Shown here: positions 38,915-49,260 of the stretch, piece by piece
How positions within the stretch are numbered: the first letter of the stretch is position 1
Layout: each line of letters starts with the position of its first letter
Source: Natronospirillum sp.
GTDB lineage: Bacteria; Pseudomonadota; Gammaproteobacteria; Pseudomonadales; Natronospirillaceae
Direction of reading: 5' to 3'
NCBI RefSeq assembly: GCF_022565775.1
Contig: NZ_JAIUMC010000006.1
Location: 1-64,000 of the forward strand
Length of the DNA stretch: 64,000 nucleotides
Position numbers and translations under genes: made by a program
Notes under the pieces: model-generated
Told to the model about the DNA's origin: nothing
Database searches by the model: none
What the model saw: only the letters and a program-made list of their open reading frames with translations

Positions 38915-38939
38915 CGCTGACCTGTCGCGGAGACAAGCC

Positions 38940-39740
38940 ATGTCGACCCATCCTGACACCACGAACCTGCTGCAGAGAACCGACCGGAACGGCGCGGTTT
39001 ATCTGACCATGAACGATCCGGACAAGATGAATGCGCTGTCGGAAGACATGCTGACGGTATTGCAAGCCCAGCTTGATCTTATCGCGGAAGATCCCAGCGT
39101 GCGCTGCGTGGTACTCAGCGGCAAAGGCAAGGCGTTCTGTGCCGGCCATGACCTGAAGCAGATGCGCGCCCATCCCGATCAGGCCTATTACCAGACCCTG
39201 TTTCGACGCTGCAGCACCATGATGCAGAGCATAGTGTCACTGCCGGTTCCGGTGATCGCCCGGGTGCACGGCATTGCCGTCGCCGCCGGCTGCCAGCTGG
39301 TGTCCAGCTGTGACCTGGCCATCGCCGGACGCTCCGCTCGCTTTGGTGTATCCGGTATCAATGTGGGCCTCTTCTGCTCGACTCCTGCGGTGGCGCTGTC
39401 CAGAAACGTGTCGGCCAAGCGCGCCTTCGACATGCTGGTCACAGGCGATCTGATAGACGCCGAAACCGCCGAGGACTGGGGACTGATCAGCAGCGCTGTT
39501 GACGACGCTGAACTGGACGACGCTGTGGTGCAGAAAGTCGACAAGATCCTGAGCAAGAGCCCGTCTGCCATTCGTTTCGGCAAGTCCATGTTCCACGCCC
39601 AGCGGCAGATGTCGCTGTCCGAGGCCTATGAGCTGGCCGGCAATGTAATGGCGGACAACATGATGACGGACGACGTGTCCGAAGGCATTGATGCGTTCCT
39701 CGAAAAGCGCAAACCCACCTGGAAGCAGCTGCCGGAGTGA
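38940..39740 (+). CDS. Enoyl-CoA hydratase/isomerase family protein
   Basis: Start re-assigned to MSTHPDTTNLLQ; VLSGKGKAFCAGHDLKQM, RVHGIAVAAGCQLVSSCDLAIAG. Confidence 0.9.
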   Translation: MSTHPDTTNLLQRTDRNGAVYLTMNDPDKMNALSEDMLTVLQAQLDLIAEDPSVRCVVLSGKGKAFCAGHDLKQMRAHPDQAYYQTLFRRCSTMMQSIVSLPVPVIARVHGIAVAAGCQLVSSCDLAIAGRSARFGVSGINVGLFCSTPAVALSRNVSAKRAFDMLVTGDLIDAETAEDWGLISSAVDDAELDDAVVQKVDKILSKSPSAIRFGKSMFHAQRQMSLSEAYELAGNVMADNMMTDDVSEGIDAFLEKRKPTWKQLPE

Positions 39741-39747
39741 CCCCGAT

Positions 39748-41385
39748 ATGATGGAGCCCAGTGCATTCAACGAGGCGCTGCCAAAGACAGCTGCCAATCA
39801 CGTGGCGCTGTCGCCGCTGAGCTTTCTCAAGCGGGCTGCTGCGGTCTGGCCGGACAGTCCGTCCGTCATCTATGGTGCCACCACCTATACGTGGCAACAG
39901 ACCTGGCAGCGGTGTCGCCAACTGGCCTCGGTGCTGGCAGGCTTCGGTATTGGTCGCGGAGACACTGTCTCTGTGATGCTGCCCAATGTGCCGGCCATGT
40001 ATGAGGCACATTTCGGAATACCCATGACTGGGGCGGTACTGAACGCCATCAATATCCGCCTGGATGCCGCCACTGTGGCCTTTATCCTCGACCACAGTGA
40101 CACCAAGCTGCTGTTGGTAGACCCGGAGTACATTGACGTGGTGAATCAGGCGCTGACGCAGTTACAGGGGCCAGCACCGCTGGTGATCACTGTGGCCGAC
40201 CCGGAATTTGATCAGAGTGCCTCGCTGGGTGATCTGGAATATGAAAGCCTGCTGGCCGGACGAACCGAGCTGACTGACTGCTCTGCCCCGATCGATGAGT
40301 GGGATGCCATCACCCTGGGCTACACCTCCGGCACAACGGGCAACCCCAAAGGCGTCGTGTCACACCATCGGGGGGCCTACCTTAATGCGGTCAGCAATAT
40401 TCTGTCCTGGGGGCTGGCCTCGAATGTGGTCTACCTGTGGACCCTGCCGATGTTTCACTGCAACGGCTGGTGTTTTCCCTGGACGCTGGCCGCCCTGGGT
40501 GGCACCAGCGTCTGCCTGCGCAAGGTCGACCCGGAGCGTATTCTGCACCTGATCAGGCAACACCGGGTCACTCATTATTGCGGGGCACCCATTGTCCACT
40601 CGATGCTCGCCGAAGCTGCCGTGCAGTCCACACCGATAGAACACAAGGTGGCCGGCCTGATTGCCGGTGCCGCCCCTCCCGCTTCCGTGCTGGCCAAGAT
40701 GGAGCGCATCGGGATCGAACTGACCCACGTCTACGGGCTGACCGAGACCTATGGCCCGGCGACCGTGTGTGCCAAACAGAAGGACTGGGCCGAGTGCACC
40801 CTGGAAGAGCGTGTGGAACTCAACGGCCGGCAGGGTGTTAGCTACCCGCTGCAGGAAGACGTGGTAGTGCTTGATCCGGACACCCTGGAGCCGGTGCCGG
40901 CGGACGGCAAGACGGTGGGTGAAATCATGTTCCGGGGCAACATTGTCATGAAGGGTTACCTGCGCAACGAGAAGGCAACGGAAGAAGCCTTTGCGGGGGG
41001 CTGGTTCCATACCGGCGACCTGGCCGTTGTGCATGCCGATGGGTATATCAAGATTTCCGATCGCTCCAAGGATGTCATCATATCGGGCGGCGAGAACATT
41101 TCGTCTCTGGAGGTCGCGGAAATCATCCAGCGCCACCCGCAAGTCGAACTCGCAGCGGTCGTCCCCATGCCCGATGAAAAATGGGGTGAAGTCCCTGCCG
41201 CGTTCGTACAGCGGATTGACGGCAGTGAGCTGACGGAGCAGGCACTGATCGACTTCTGCAAGAACAACATGAGCCGCTTCAAGGCGCCGAAGAAAATCTT
41301 CTTCGAGTATTTGCCCACCACGGCCACAGGAAAGATCCAGAAGTTCGTCCTGCGGCAGCGACTGGCTGAAGGGCAACGGAGCTAG
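39748..41385 (+). CDS. Acyl-CoA synthetase (AMP-binding)
   Basis: Start re-assigned to [72 protein letters not shown]-like motifs. Confidence 0.93.
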   Translation: [545 protein letters not shown]

Positions 41386-41466
41386 TGTCCCGCCTTTTTT
41401 GCTTGCTATAGTAGCAGGCGGTAGCGCCCATTACCGGGCGCCTGGCTGGCCTGAAGAGTATCCGGA

Positions 41467-42402
41467 ATGTCACAACGCGCCCCGCTTATTGCGCTCTCCT
41501 ATTTCGAGGTGGCTGCCCGCTCCAAAAGCTTCGCCCTGGCAGCGAAAGAGTTGAATGTCACCCCGGCGGCCATCAGCCACCAGATCAAGGCGCTGGAGGA
41601 TTATCTGGGCGTAGACCTGTTCGTGCGCCATCATCGCCGCGTCAGCCTCACACCGGCTGCACGGGCGGCCCTGCCTGAGCTGCAGGAGGGGTTCCAGGCG
41701 CTGGCTCAGGCCGTCGACAAGATTCGCCTGCACAGTGAGGAAGGCAAGGTCATTACGGTCTGCGCAGAGCCCCTGTTCGCCACCAAGTGGATCGTACCCC
41801 GTCTGCATCGCTTCTATGCCCGCTACCCGGAGGCCGAAGTGCGCCTGCAGGCCAGCCTGCACTCGGTTGACCAGGCTCGCGGCAGCGGATTCGGACTGGC
41901 TCATATGAAACGGGCTGGTATCGATGTATCGGTGCGTCTGGGTTATGGCGACTATGAGGGCCTGGAAGTTCAGCGGCTGATGCCATTGGAGCGGGTACCC
42001 ATGTGCAAGCCTGGCCTGATATCCAAGACCCGCGACATGGCATTGCTGAAAGACAACCCGCTGCTGTGCGATGGCACCCTGGCCCACTTTGAAGATCTGT
42101 GCGGCTGGCGAGAATGGCTGCGGCAGCAAGGTCTTGAACAGGCCAAGTCGTTCAGAACCTTGCGCTTTGGCAATGGACTGCTGACGCTGGAGGCCGCCCT
42201 GGCCGGACAGGGCTTGCTGCTGGGCTCCAGGGACCTGCTGAGTCCGGAACTCGACGCAGGCAAGCTGCAAGTCGCCATGGATCGACCTGTTCACTGCGAG
42301 CAGGCCTACTTTGTGGTCAGTGCCGAGACCAGCAGTGAACGCCCGATCGCCCGCGAGTTCCGTGAGTGGCTGCTGGGCGAAATCTCCGTGCCCGAGACTT
42401 GA
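41467..42402 (+). CDS. LysR-family transcriptional regulator (GcvA-like)
   Basis: N-terminal HTH: LSYFEVAARSKSFALAAKELNVTPAAISHQIKALEDYLGVDLFVRHHRRVSLT. Confidence 0.92.
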   Translation: MSQRAPLIALSYFEVAARSKSFALAAKELNVTPAAISHQIKALEDYLGVDLFVRHHRRVSLTPAARAALPELQEGFQALAQAVDKIRLHSEEGKVITVCAEPLFATKWIVPRLHRFYARYPEAEVRLQASLHSVDQARGSGFGLAHMKRAGIDVSVRLGYGDYEGLEVQRLMPLERVPMCKPGLISKTRDMALLKDNPLLCDGTLAHFEDLCGWREWLRQQGLEQAKSFRTLRFGNGLLTLEAALAGQGLLLGSRDLLSPELDAGKLQVAMDRPVHCEQAYFVVSAETSSERPIAREFREWLLGEISVPET

Positions 42403-42414
42403 GGTGGCCCAGGT

Positions 42415-44634
42415 CTATTGGCGGATGCTTGCTCGGACCAGTCTCGCCACACCACTGCTCGCATTGGCTTCTGCAGCCAGTTTGCGCTCTTCCTCATTGG
42501 CGAAGTGCTCATCCCAGGCCAGCAATCTTGGGGTCATCAGTTGATGCCACAGCGGCGGGATCAGCGCCACCAGAATGGTCGAAAGGTAACCGCTGATCAT
42601 CATGGGTGCATTGGGATAGGCCGACAGTTCATGGAACGGTGCCTCACCCTGCGCATGATGGTGGGAATGACGCGTCAGGTTGAACAGCGACCATGAACTC
42701 AGACGCTTGTTGGTGTTCCATGAGTGCCGGGGCTGAACAGGGGTGGTCGCATTGCGCACCAGGCCGTAATGTTCCATATAGTTCACGACCTCCAGCAGTG
42801 CTTTGCCCCAAAGCGCGGCTAACGTGAAGAACACAGCACCGACCCAGCCACCCAGGGCCCACGCAGCGGCGAGCAGACACAGGCTCATGGCATAGCCGCG
42901 CAACACCGCATTATGATGACCGAACAGCCTGTACCCCCGCCGCTTCAGGCGAGCCCGTTCGATGCGCCAGGCACTGAGATTGCCCGTCCAGGTGGAGGCC
43001 ACCATATGGTGATAGACATGGCGCCCACGCGGTGCGGTGGCGGGGTCTTCACGGGTGGCAACATAGCGGTGGTGGCCGTAGACATGCTCGATTGAGAAAG
43101 CAGTGTCAAAACTGAAGGCAAGCAGCCAGCGACCAATACACAGTGAGGCCTTGTCCCAGGTACGATGGGTCAATTCATGCGCGGTAATGGTACCGATCAT
43201 TCCGATCATCAGTCCTGTCAGCAGCCACATCGACACCCAGTGCCCCGGAGCAGTCGCAGCCTTGGCGACCAGCAGGTCATAGCCGGTCAACTGCGTGAGC
43301 ACCTGACCAAAACCGAGCGGGTCTCCGGGGCTTATCTGCCAAACCGCAGCAAAGACAATGAGCGCCAGCAACGGCAAGGCCAGCCAGAGCTGCAACGTCA
43401 ATAGAAAGGGGTAGCGGTAGATTGGCCGCGAGGTGTCGTTGCCTGACAGGGCATCACCCGCCACATAGAATACGAGAATCGCCAGCAGGCCGAACGAAAC
43501 AGCGGCACCACCGGCCAGTATACTGAGCAGTGCGACCACGCCGACAACATGAAACAGGGCAAATTTCAGGTAGTGCCAGACTGACGCAGTCTTTGCACCT
43601 TGGACGGTTTCAGCGTCATCCCCCCTGCTGGCATCTTCAGCAGCCGCGCCGGGCTGGGGAGTAAACCGATCTACATGAATATTGTCTTCATCGACGCCCT
43701 TCTGCGCGAGCAAGGCTGCCACCTGGTCAACCATGGCCGGCGAGCCGCAACAATAGGCCTGAGTATCAGGCACAATGGTGTCTGGAATATGGTCGGTAAT
43801 GCGCCCGCGGGCACCGCTCCAGTGGTCAGCGACCCGGGGTGCTGACAGCACTGGCACAATCCGCATCTCGGCAGGCCATGCACGGGCCAGCTCGTCGAGT
43901 TCTTCGAGAGCAAAGAGATCTTCCAGATGCCGGGCCCCCAGGACCAGTGTCACCGGGCGCTGCTCGCCTGCTGCCAGAGCCTGGTGCAGTATGGCCAGAA
44001 TGGGCGCGAGACCGCTGCCGGTGGCAAAAAACAATAACGGGGCCGTGCCCGGCTGCAACTGAAACTGACCCAGCGGGCCAGTCAGGGTAACCGACTTACC
44101 GACCAGATCCCGACTGTGCACCACACCGGAAAACTGCCCCTCCGGTTCGTGCTGAACAAGAAAGACCACCTGGCCATCGGCCTGTGGCGACGTGGCAAAG
44201 GAGTAAGGCCTGACCACACCGGGCAGGCTGGCCAGTTCAAGCTGTGCATACTGCCCGGCCTGATAGTCAAAGGTCGCTTCAAGCTGCACGACAAGCCGCA
44301 TTATGCGCGGTGTCAGTGCCTGCTGAGCCGTGACCCGCCCGGCAACCCTCTCAGGCAGTTCAACGCGGATGGTCAGATCGCTTCGGGCCACACTCTGGCA
44401 GGCCAGAATGTGCCCGCTCGCCAGCTCGGGTCCGCTCAGCAGGTAACCGGATTCAGTCAGCTCGCGCACCTGTCCCGAGGTAAGCTGGCACTTGCAACTG
44501 GCACAACCACCGACTCGGCAGCTGTGCGGAAAGGGCAGGCCCTCGCGCAAAGCGGCTTCGAGCACAGTTTCCCGATCACCTACGCTGATGGTCTGGTCAT
44601 TGATAGTGGCCTGGAACTCGGTCAGAGAGTGCAT
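42415..44634 (-). CDS. Alkane-1-monooxygenase (AlkB)-like protein with N-terminal 2Fe-2S ferredoxin / ferredoxin reductase
   Basis: 2Fe-2S CRVGGCASCKCQL; FAD RPYSFATSP; NAD domain GSGLAPILAILHQ; membrane domain with HELTHR, EHVYGHHR, NYMEHYGL, RHSHHH histidine motifs. Confidence 0.88.
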   Translation of the reverse strand: MHSLTEFQATINDQTISVGDRETVLEAALREGLPFPHSCRVGGCASCKCQLTSGQVRELTESGYLLSGPELASGHILACQSVARSDLTIRVELPERVAGRVTAQQALTPRIMRLVVQLEATFDYQAGQYAQLELASLPGVVRPYSFATSPQADGQVVFLVQHEPEGQFSGVVHSRDLVGKSVTLTGPLGQFQLQPGTAPLLFFATGSGLAPILAILHQALAAGEQRPVTLVLGARHLEDLFALEELDELARAWPAEMRIVPVLSAPRVADHWSGARGRITDHIPDTIVPDTQAYCCGSPAMVDQVAALLAQKGVDEDNIHVDRFTPQPGAAAEDASRGDDAETVQGAKTASVWHYLKFALFHVVGVVALLSILAGGAAVSFGLLAILVFYVAGDALSGNDTSRPIYRYPFLLTLQLWLALPLLALIVFAAVWQISPGDPLGFGQVLTQLTGYDLLVAKAATAPGHWVSMWLLTGLMIGMIGTITAHELTHRTWDKASLCIGRWLLAFSFDTAFSIEHVYGHHRYVATREDPATAPRGRHVYHHMVASTWTGNLSAWRIERARLKRRGYRLFGHHNAVLRGYAMSLCLLAAAWALGGWVGAVFFTLAALWGKALLEVVNYMEHYGLVRNATTPVQPRHSWNTNKRLSSWSLFNLTRHSHHHAQGEAPFHELSAYPNAPMMISGYLSTILVALIPPLWHQLMTPRLLAWDEHFANEEERKLAAEANASSGVARLVRASIRQ

Positions 44635-44839
44635 ACGTAACCTCAGGGCTAGTACCCCATGATAGACCGAACTGGAGGGCTTAAACAGGACTGGAGCAGC
44701 TTTATCGCTGGTATTTCAAGTCCTTGTCGATCTCTGTTCAAATTGTGCTTTACCGGCAATTGTGCAAAGCTTTATCGTATTCAAATATTAGAAAAAGCAG
44801 GACAGCGCCTGAACCTGCATCGGCTGCCAGAGGCAAACT

Positions 44840-46363
44840 GTGAGTGAGCGTGAGATAACGCAGTCGACCTGGCGAATGCCACTGTTGACCAGAATCAATC
44901 GACTCCCCCGAACGCTCGGGTTCGCGGCTACCTTTGTGGCCGTCAGTTGGCTGACCCTGGAACAGGGGTGGTCGCACTGGAATATCCTGCTGGCGGGCCT
45001 GTATTTCCTGCTTTACCCCCACCTTGTCTATTGGTTCGACTACTGGCGCCGGGCCAGAAACACCATTGAATTTCGGGCGATGATGGTCGACTCCTTTGTG
45101 TTGGGGTTCTGGGTAGCGCACCTGGAATTCTCGGCAGTCATTTCATTTGCCCTGCTGACCACAGTGGTGCTGAACAACACCATGACGGGCGGTGCCCTGC
45201 AGTTCCTGCGTGCCATGGGCTTTTTCGTGCTGGGCATGCTGGCGGTGGTGCTGGTCTCCGGGTTTTCCTGGTCACCCACGGCACCCCTGGCGATCAACGG
45301 CTATATTCTACTGACATTGCTGCTGTACATTTTCGGTGTCTCTCTCGCGTTCAACGCACAGAGCGAGAGGCTGTTGCGTATCAAGCGGGCTGTAGAACGC
45401 TCGAACCGGGTGTTTCAGTCCATGCTGACACTGACCGAACTGACGGATCGCGCGGACAATTTTGAAGACATGGTGGACTCGGCTCTGGCCGAACTGCAAC
45501 GGCTTTACCCCGATCGGTCCTTTGGTTTCGTGCTGAAAGATCAGGAAATGACAGATGATGTGCACTTTGCGGCCTTTACAGACGATCTTGTGGCTACTCA
45601 GCAGACTCTGATTCGAACTCAGGTGGCTGCCCTTGGCAGTGAACTTCCGGATCGGCACGAAATTGATATCGGTGCCGGGCAGGCGCGCTGCCTGCTTTAT
45701 CCCTTGCCGGAGCAGTTTGGCCACTTGCGCGGCTTTCTGATCACCCAGGCCCTGCCGAGCCCTGACGATAACGACACCTCATTGCCGCTGCTGATAAAGC
45801 AGCTTGGCACCGCCATCAGCAACAAATTGCTGACCATGGAACTGAAGGTCGCAGCGGAGCAAGATGCCCTGACCGGGGCCTACAACCGCGGACAACTGGA
45901 TGCCGAACTGGCCGAGGCCCAATCTCGACAGCAGAAGAATGACGCTGAGCATTTTGCTGTGCTGCTGGTTGATCTGATTGACCTGAAAGGCGTCAACGAT
46001 CAGCACGGCCATGAAGCGGGCGACCAGCTCATTCGAGAGGCGGCAGACGCGCTGCAGGAGACCTGCAGAGGCAATGACAGGCTGTATCGATATGGTGGTG
46101 ACGAATTTGTCATTCTCTGTGATGATGAATCTGGCCAAAGTACCCAGGCGCTCGAGAAGCGTATTCTCTCACGCGTTCACGGTCGTCAGGTCGAACTGAC
46201 TACCGCTGAGGGTAAATCAGTCAGCATCACGCTGCATCTGAGCGTTGGCGTTGCCAGTTCGGAAGAGGCGCCCGCCGAGACAGTGCTGCAACTGGCGGAC
46301 AAGCGCATGTACGAGCAGAAAAAGCAGTGGTATGGCGACGATGGCAGAAGGCGGCGGGGGTGA
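44840..46363 (+). CDS. Diguanylate cyclase with N-terminal membrane region
   Basis: Six or so TM helices, then RGNDRLYRYGGDEFVILC. Confidence 0.9.
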   Translation: MSEREITQSTWRMPLLTRINRLPRTLGFAATFVAVSWLTLEQGWSHWNILLAGLYFLLYPHLVYWFDYWRRARNTIEFRAMMVDSFVLGFWVAHLEFSAVISFALLTTVVLNNTMTGGALQFLRAMGFFVLGMLAVVLVSGFSWSPTAPLAINGYILLTLLLYIFGVSLAFNAQSERLLRIKRAVERSNRVFQSMLTLTELTDRADNFEDMVDSALAELQRLYPDRSFGFVLKDQEMTDDVHFAAFTDDLVATQQTLIRTQVAALGSELPDRHEIDIGAGQARCLLYPLPEQFGHLRGFLITQALPSPDDNDTSLPLLIKQLGTAISNKLLTMELKVAAEQDALTGAYNRGQLDAELAEAQSRQQKNDAEHFAVLLVDLIDLKGVNDQHGHEAGDQLIREAADALQETCRGNDRLYRYGGDEFVILCDDESGQSTQALEKRILSRVHGRQVELTTAEGKSVSITLHLSVGVASSEEAPAETVLQLADKRMYEQKKQWYGDDGRRRRG

Positions 46364-46407
46364 CTGCTGGCCTCAGCGATGCAGCCTCATGTCTTTTATG
46401 TCAGCCA

Positions 46408-47235
46408 TTAATGCATGGACAGCGGCGCTGTTCTCCTGGCTGAACGCAAAAAACCGACGGTGGGTAGTTCGGGAAAACCTTCGGCCTCACTCAAGGCGCG
46501 CAGACCCGGCGACATTTGGCTGGCAGCCACAGGGGCAACGGCCAGACCAGCCTGCGCCGCGGCAAGGCAGGCCGTCATGCTGAAACTCTCGCAGGCGATC
46601 CGCCATTCCCGGCCAGCATGGTTCAGTGCATTGGTGGCTGCCTGCCGGTACACACAGGTGTCGGGGAAAACCGCCAGAGGGACCACCTGTTGACCAATAC
46701 CTTCACTGTTCGCGCAAAAAGCCCATACCATGGGCTCACGCCACAACAGGCTGCCCTGGTTGGGCACAGTGTCACACTGCTTGCCGAACACCATATCCAG
46801 CTCTCCTGCTTCCATGCGGGCCAGAAGGTGTGACGTCAGCCCCACTCGCAGTTCAACCGAAGCCCTGGGATGACGGCGATGAAATGCCTTCAGAGCACCG
46901 GGCAACCAGGCACTGGCAAAATCCTCTGTAGCGCCAATACGAACCCGTCCTGCAATAGTGTCGCCCTTTAGCCGTTGATGCGCCTCGCGCTCCAGATCAA
47001 CAATACTGCGTGCATAGCTGAGCAGCATTTCTCCTTCTGAGGTCAGTCGAACAGATCGTGTTGTGCGCGCCAGCAGGGGCACATCAACAGACCGCTCCAG
47101 TCGTTTGATATGTCCACTGACGGCCGCGGGGGTGAGCGCCAACTGCTCTGCCGCAGACGCGAACCCACCGTACTCCACCACGGCAATGAAGCTTTGCAGC
47201 AACTGGATATCCAGGCTGGCCCGATGAAAAGGCAT
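46408..47235 (-). CDS. LysR-family transcriptional regulator
   Basis: LLQSFIAVVEYGGFASAAEQLALTPAAVSGHIKRLERSVDVPLLARTTRSVRLTSEG. Confidence 0.92.
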   Translation of the reverse strand: MPFHRASLDIQLLQSFIAVVEYGGFASAAEQLALTPAAVSGHIKRLERSVDVPLLARTTRSVRLTSEGEMLLSYARSIVDLEREAHQRLKGDTIAGRVRIGATEDFASAWLPGALKAFHRRHPRASVELRVGLTSHLLARMEAGELDMVFGKQCDTVPNQGSLLWREPMVWAFCANSEGIGQQVVPLAVFPDTCVYRQAATNALNHAGREWRIACESFSMTACLAAAQAGLAVAPVAASQMSPGLRALSEAEGFPELPTVGFLRSARRTAPLSMH

Positions 47236-47340
47236 TTAACACACTCACAACATATCGTTGTTAATATGAGCCTATTATTAATCAATTGATAACCTATTTT
47301 CCAATACTCTGTGTCTGTCAGTCGACAAGGGAGATACACA

Positions 47341-48246
47341 GTGAACGACTATCATCTGATCAATACCGACTCACTGAACATCGGGTATCTTGAATGGCTG
47401 CCGCAGCAGAGTGAACCGGTCAACACAGCAGTGCTGTTGCATGGATGGCCGGATTGTCCGGAGGGATGGGCGGGCGTTGCGGAAAAGCTGGCTGATGCGG
47501 GATATCGAGTCCTGGCGCCGGCATTGCGTGGTTTTGGCCCCACCTCCATTCGCTCGGCGGACCGACGCGGAGGCCAGCTCGCGGCACTGGGCCGAGACCT
47601 GCTTGAGTTCATTGACACCCTGCAGTTGGACAAGCCTGTGCTCATCGGGCACGACTGGGGCGCGCGAGCGGCGAGCAACGCCTGCGGCCTTGTGCCCGGT
47701 GTTGCCCGCCATCTGGTGATGATGTCGGTGGGTTATGGCACCAATGATCCGCAGCAAAAGCTGTCGCTGGTTCAGGTGCGCAACTACTGGTATCACTGGT
47801 ATATGGCGACGGAACGGGGGGCGCACACCGTGCGGCAGGATCGCGAGGCCTTTACCCGCATGATGTGGGATACCTGGTCGCCCGCCGGATGGTATACAGA
47901 AGCCGACTTTCAGCAAGCCCAGCAAGCGTTCAGAAACCCGGAATGGTCGGATGTCGTACTGCACTCCTACCGCCACCGCTGGGGATTCGAAACGGGCATG
48001 CCCTACTATCATGGTGATGAGGTCAGCCTGAACCCGGCACCGGTGCTGGACGTCCCTACCCTCGTTTTGCACGGCGACACGGACACCTGCAACCACCCTG
48101 ACAGCTCTGCCCGGAAGGAACACTTTTTCAGCGGCCGCTACCAACGCACCCTGCTGCCCGGCATAGGCCACTTTCCCCACCGAGAGGTGCCGGCGCTGGT
48201 GGCAAAGGCGGTGTTGTCATTTCTGGATGAAGGTGCGGGCCAATAG
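47341..48246 (+). CDS. Alpha/beta hydrolase (epoxide hydrolase-like)
   Basis: LLHGWPDCPEGWAGVAEKL, LIGHDWGARAA, GIGHFPHRE; probable GTG start at 47341. Confidence 0.88.
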   Translation: MNDYHLINTDSLNIGYLEWLPQQSEPVNTAVLLHGWPDCPEGWAGVAEKLADAGYRVLAPALRGFGPTSIRSADRRGGQLAALGRDLLEFIDTLQLDKPVLIGHDWGARAASNACGLVPGVARHLVMMSVGYGTNDPQQKLSLVQVRNYWYHWYMATERGAHTVRQDREAFTRMMWDTWSPAGWYTEADFQQAQQAFRNPEWSDVVLHSYRHRWGFETGMPYYHGDEVSLNPAPVLDVPTLVLHGDTDTCNHPDSSARKEHFFSGRYQRTLLPGIGHFPHREVPALVAKAVLSFLDEGAGQ

Positions 48247-49167
48247 GTCCGATTCCGGCGACGTTTCCGGGGCCGTCGTGCCCTGGTCTTGCCAGAGCCC
48301 GTGAACCACTTCGATGATGGCGGCTATCAGCTTGTGTTCCCGGCTATCAGGGCGCACCACCAGGTTGAGAGCAGTCCTGATGGGCGGGTCTGTCAGGATG
48401 CGCACGCTGCCCCGGTCAGCCCAGTGCTGTGACATCTCTCTTTCCACCACACCGTACCCCAGGCCGGCCCTGATCATTGACAGTGTGACATGCTCGTCTT
48501 CGGAATCGGACACCACCCGCGTCTGTTCGCGCTCGAAGCCAATGATGTTGGGCATCAAGTGCGTTATCGGACACTTGTCGGATGCCCATATCCAGGGCAG
48601 AGCGCGACGCTTTTCCGGGTCGGGCGGCAGAGCACTCAGTTCGCTGTCGGGCGGGCCGACCACACAGAACTCGATATCCGCCAGATAAATGGCCTTAACC
48701 GCTTCGTGCGCAGGGGTGCCGTACATGAAGCCCAAGTCCATTTTACCCTCGCGCACCTGATCGGTGATCAGATAGGAATTACTGGTGACCAGTTCCAGTC
48801 TGGCTTCGGGCACTTCCTGAGCCACCCGACGCAACAACTGATCGACCTTAAGGTACTCCGGCGGCGCATTCAGACCCAACACCAGTGTGGTTGGTGCTTC
48901 ACAGCGCAGTTGGCGGGCAATCTCGTCCAGCTCAGCGATCTGCATCAGTGCCTGGCGAGCTGGTGGCAGCAGTTTTCGGCCTTCCGGTGTGAGTTCCATG
49001 CCTCGGCTGGAGCGGTCAAACAGGGTCAGGCCGAACTGGTCTTCCAGTTGCCGCAAATGTTCGCTGACGGCCGAGGGCGTGGTGTGCCTTCGTTTGGCGG
49101 CTCGAGTCAGGTTGCCCTCATCGGCAACGAGCACGAACGAGCGCAGCTTATCCAGCTTTATGTTCAT
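48217..49167 (-). CDS. LysR-family transcriptional regulator
   Basis: LRSFVLVADEGNLTRAAKRRHTTPSAVSEHLRQLEDQFGLTLFDRSSRGMELTPEG. Confidence 0.92.
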   Translation of the reverse strand: MNIKLDKLRSFVLVADEGNLTRAAKRRHTTPSAVSEHLRQLEDQFGLTLFDRSSRGMELTPEGRKLLPPARQALMQIAELDEIARQLRCEAPTTLVLGLNAPPEYLKVDQLLRRVAQEVPEARLELVTSNSYLITDQVREGKMDLGFMYGTPAHEAVKAIYLADIEFCVVGPPDSELSALPPDPEKRRALPWIWASDKCPITHLMPNIIGFEREQTRVVSDSEDEHVTLSMIRAGLGYGVVEREMSQHWADRGSVRILTDPPIRTALNLVVRPDSREHKLIAAIIEVVHGLWQDQGTTAPETSPESDLLARTFIQK

Positions 49168-49260
49168 TTTATACGAACGCCCCCTTCAATAAAGACTGAT
49201 GGCACAAGCCACTATAGAGCAGTTTAATGGCAATTACAGGCCTGCCTCAATTCATATTTT

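Noticed and set aside
38613-38939. N-terminal extension of the enoyl-CoA hydratase ORF
   Set aside because: Overlaps the OsmC coding sequence out of frame; the domain starts at 38940.
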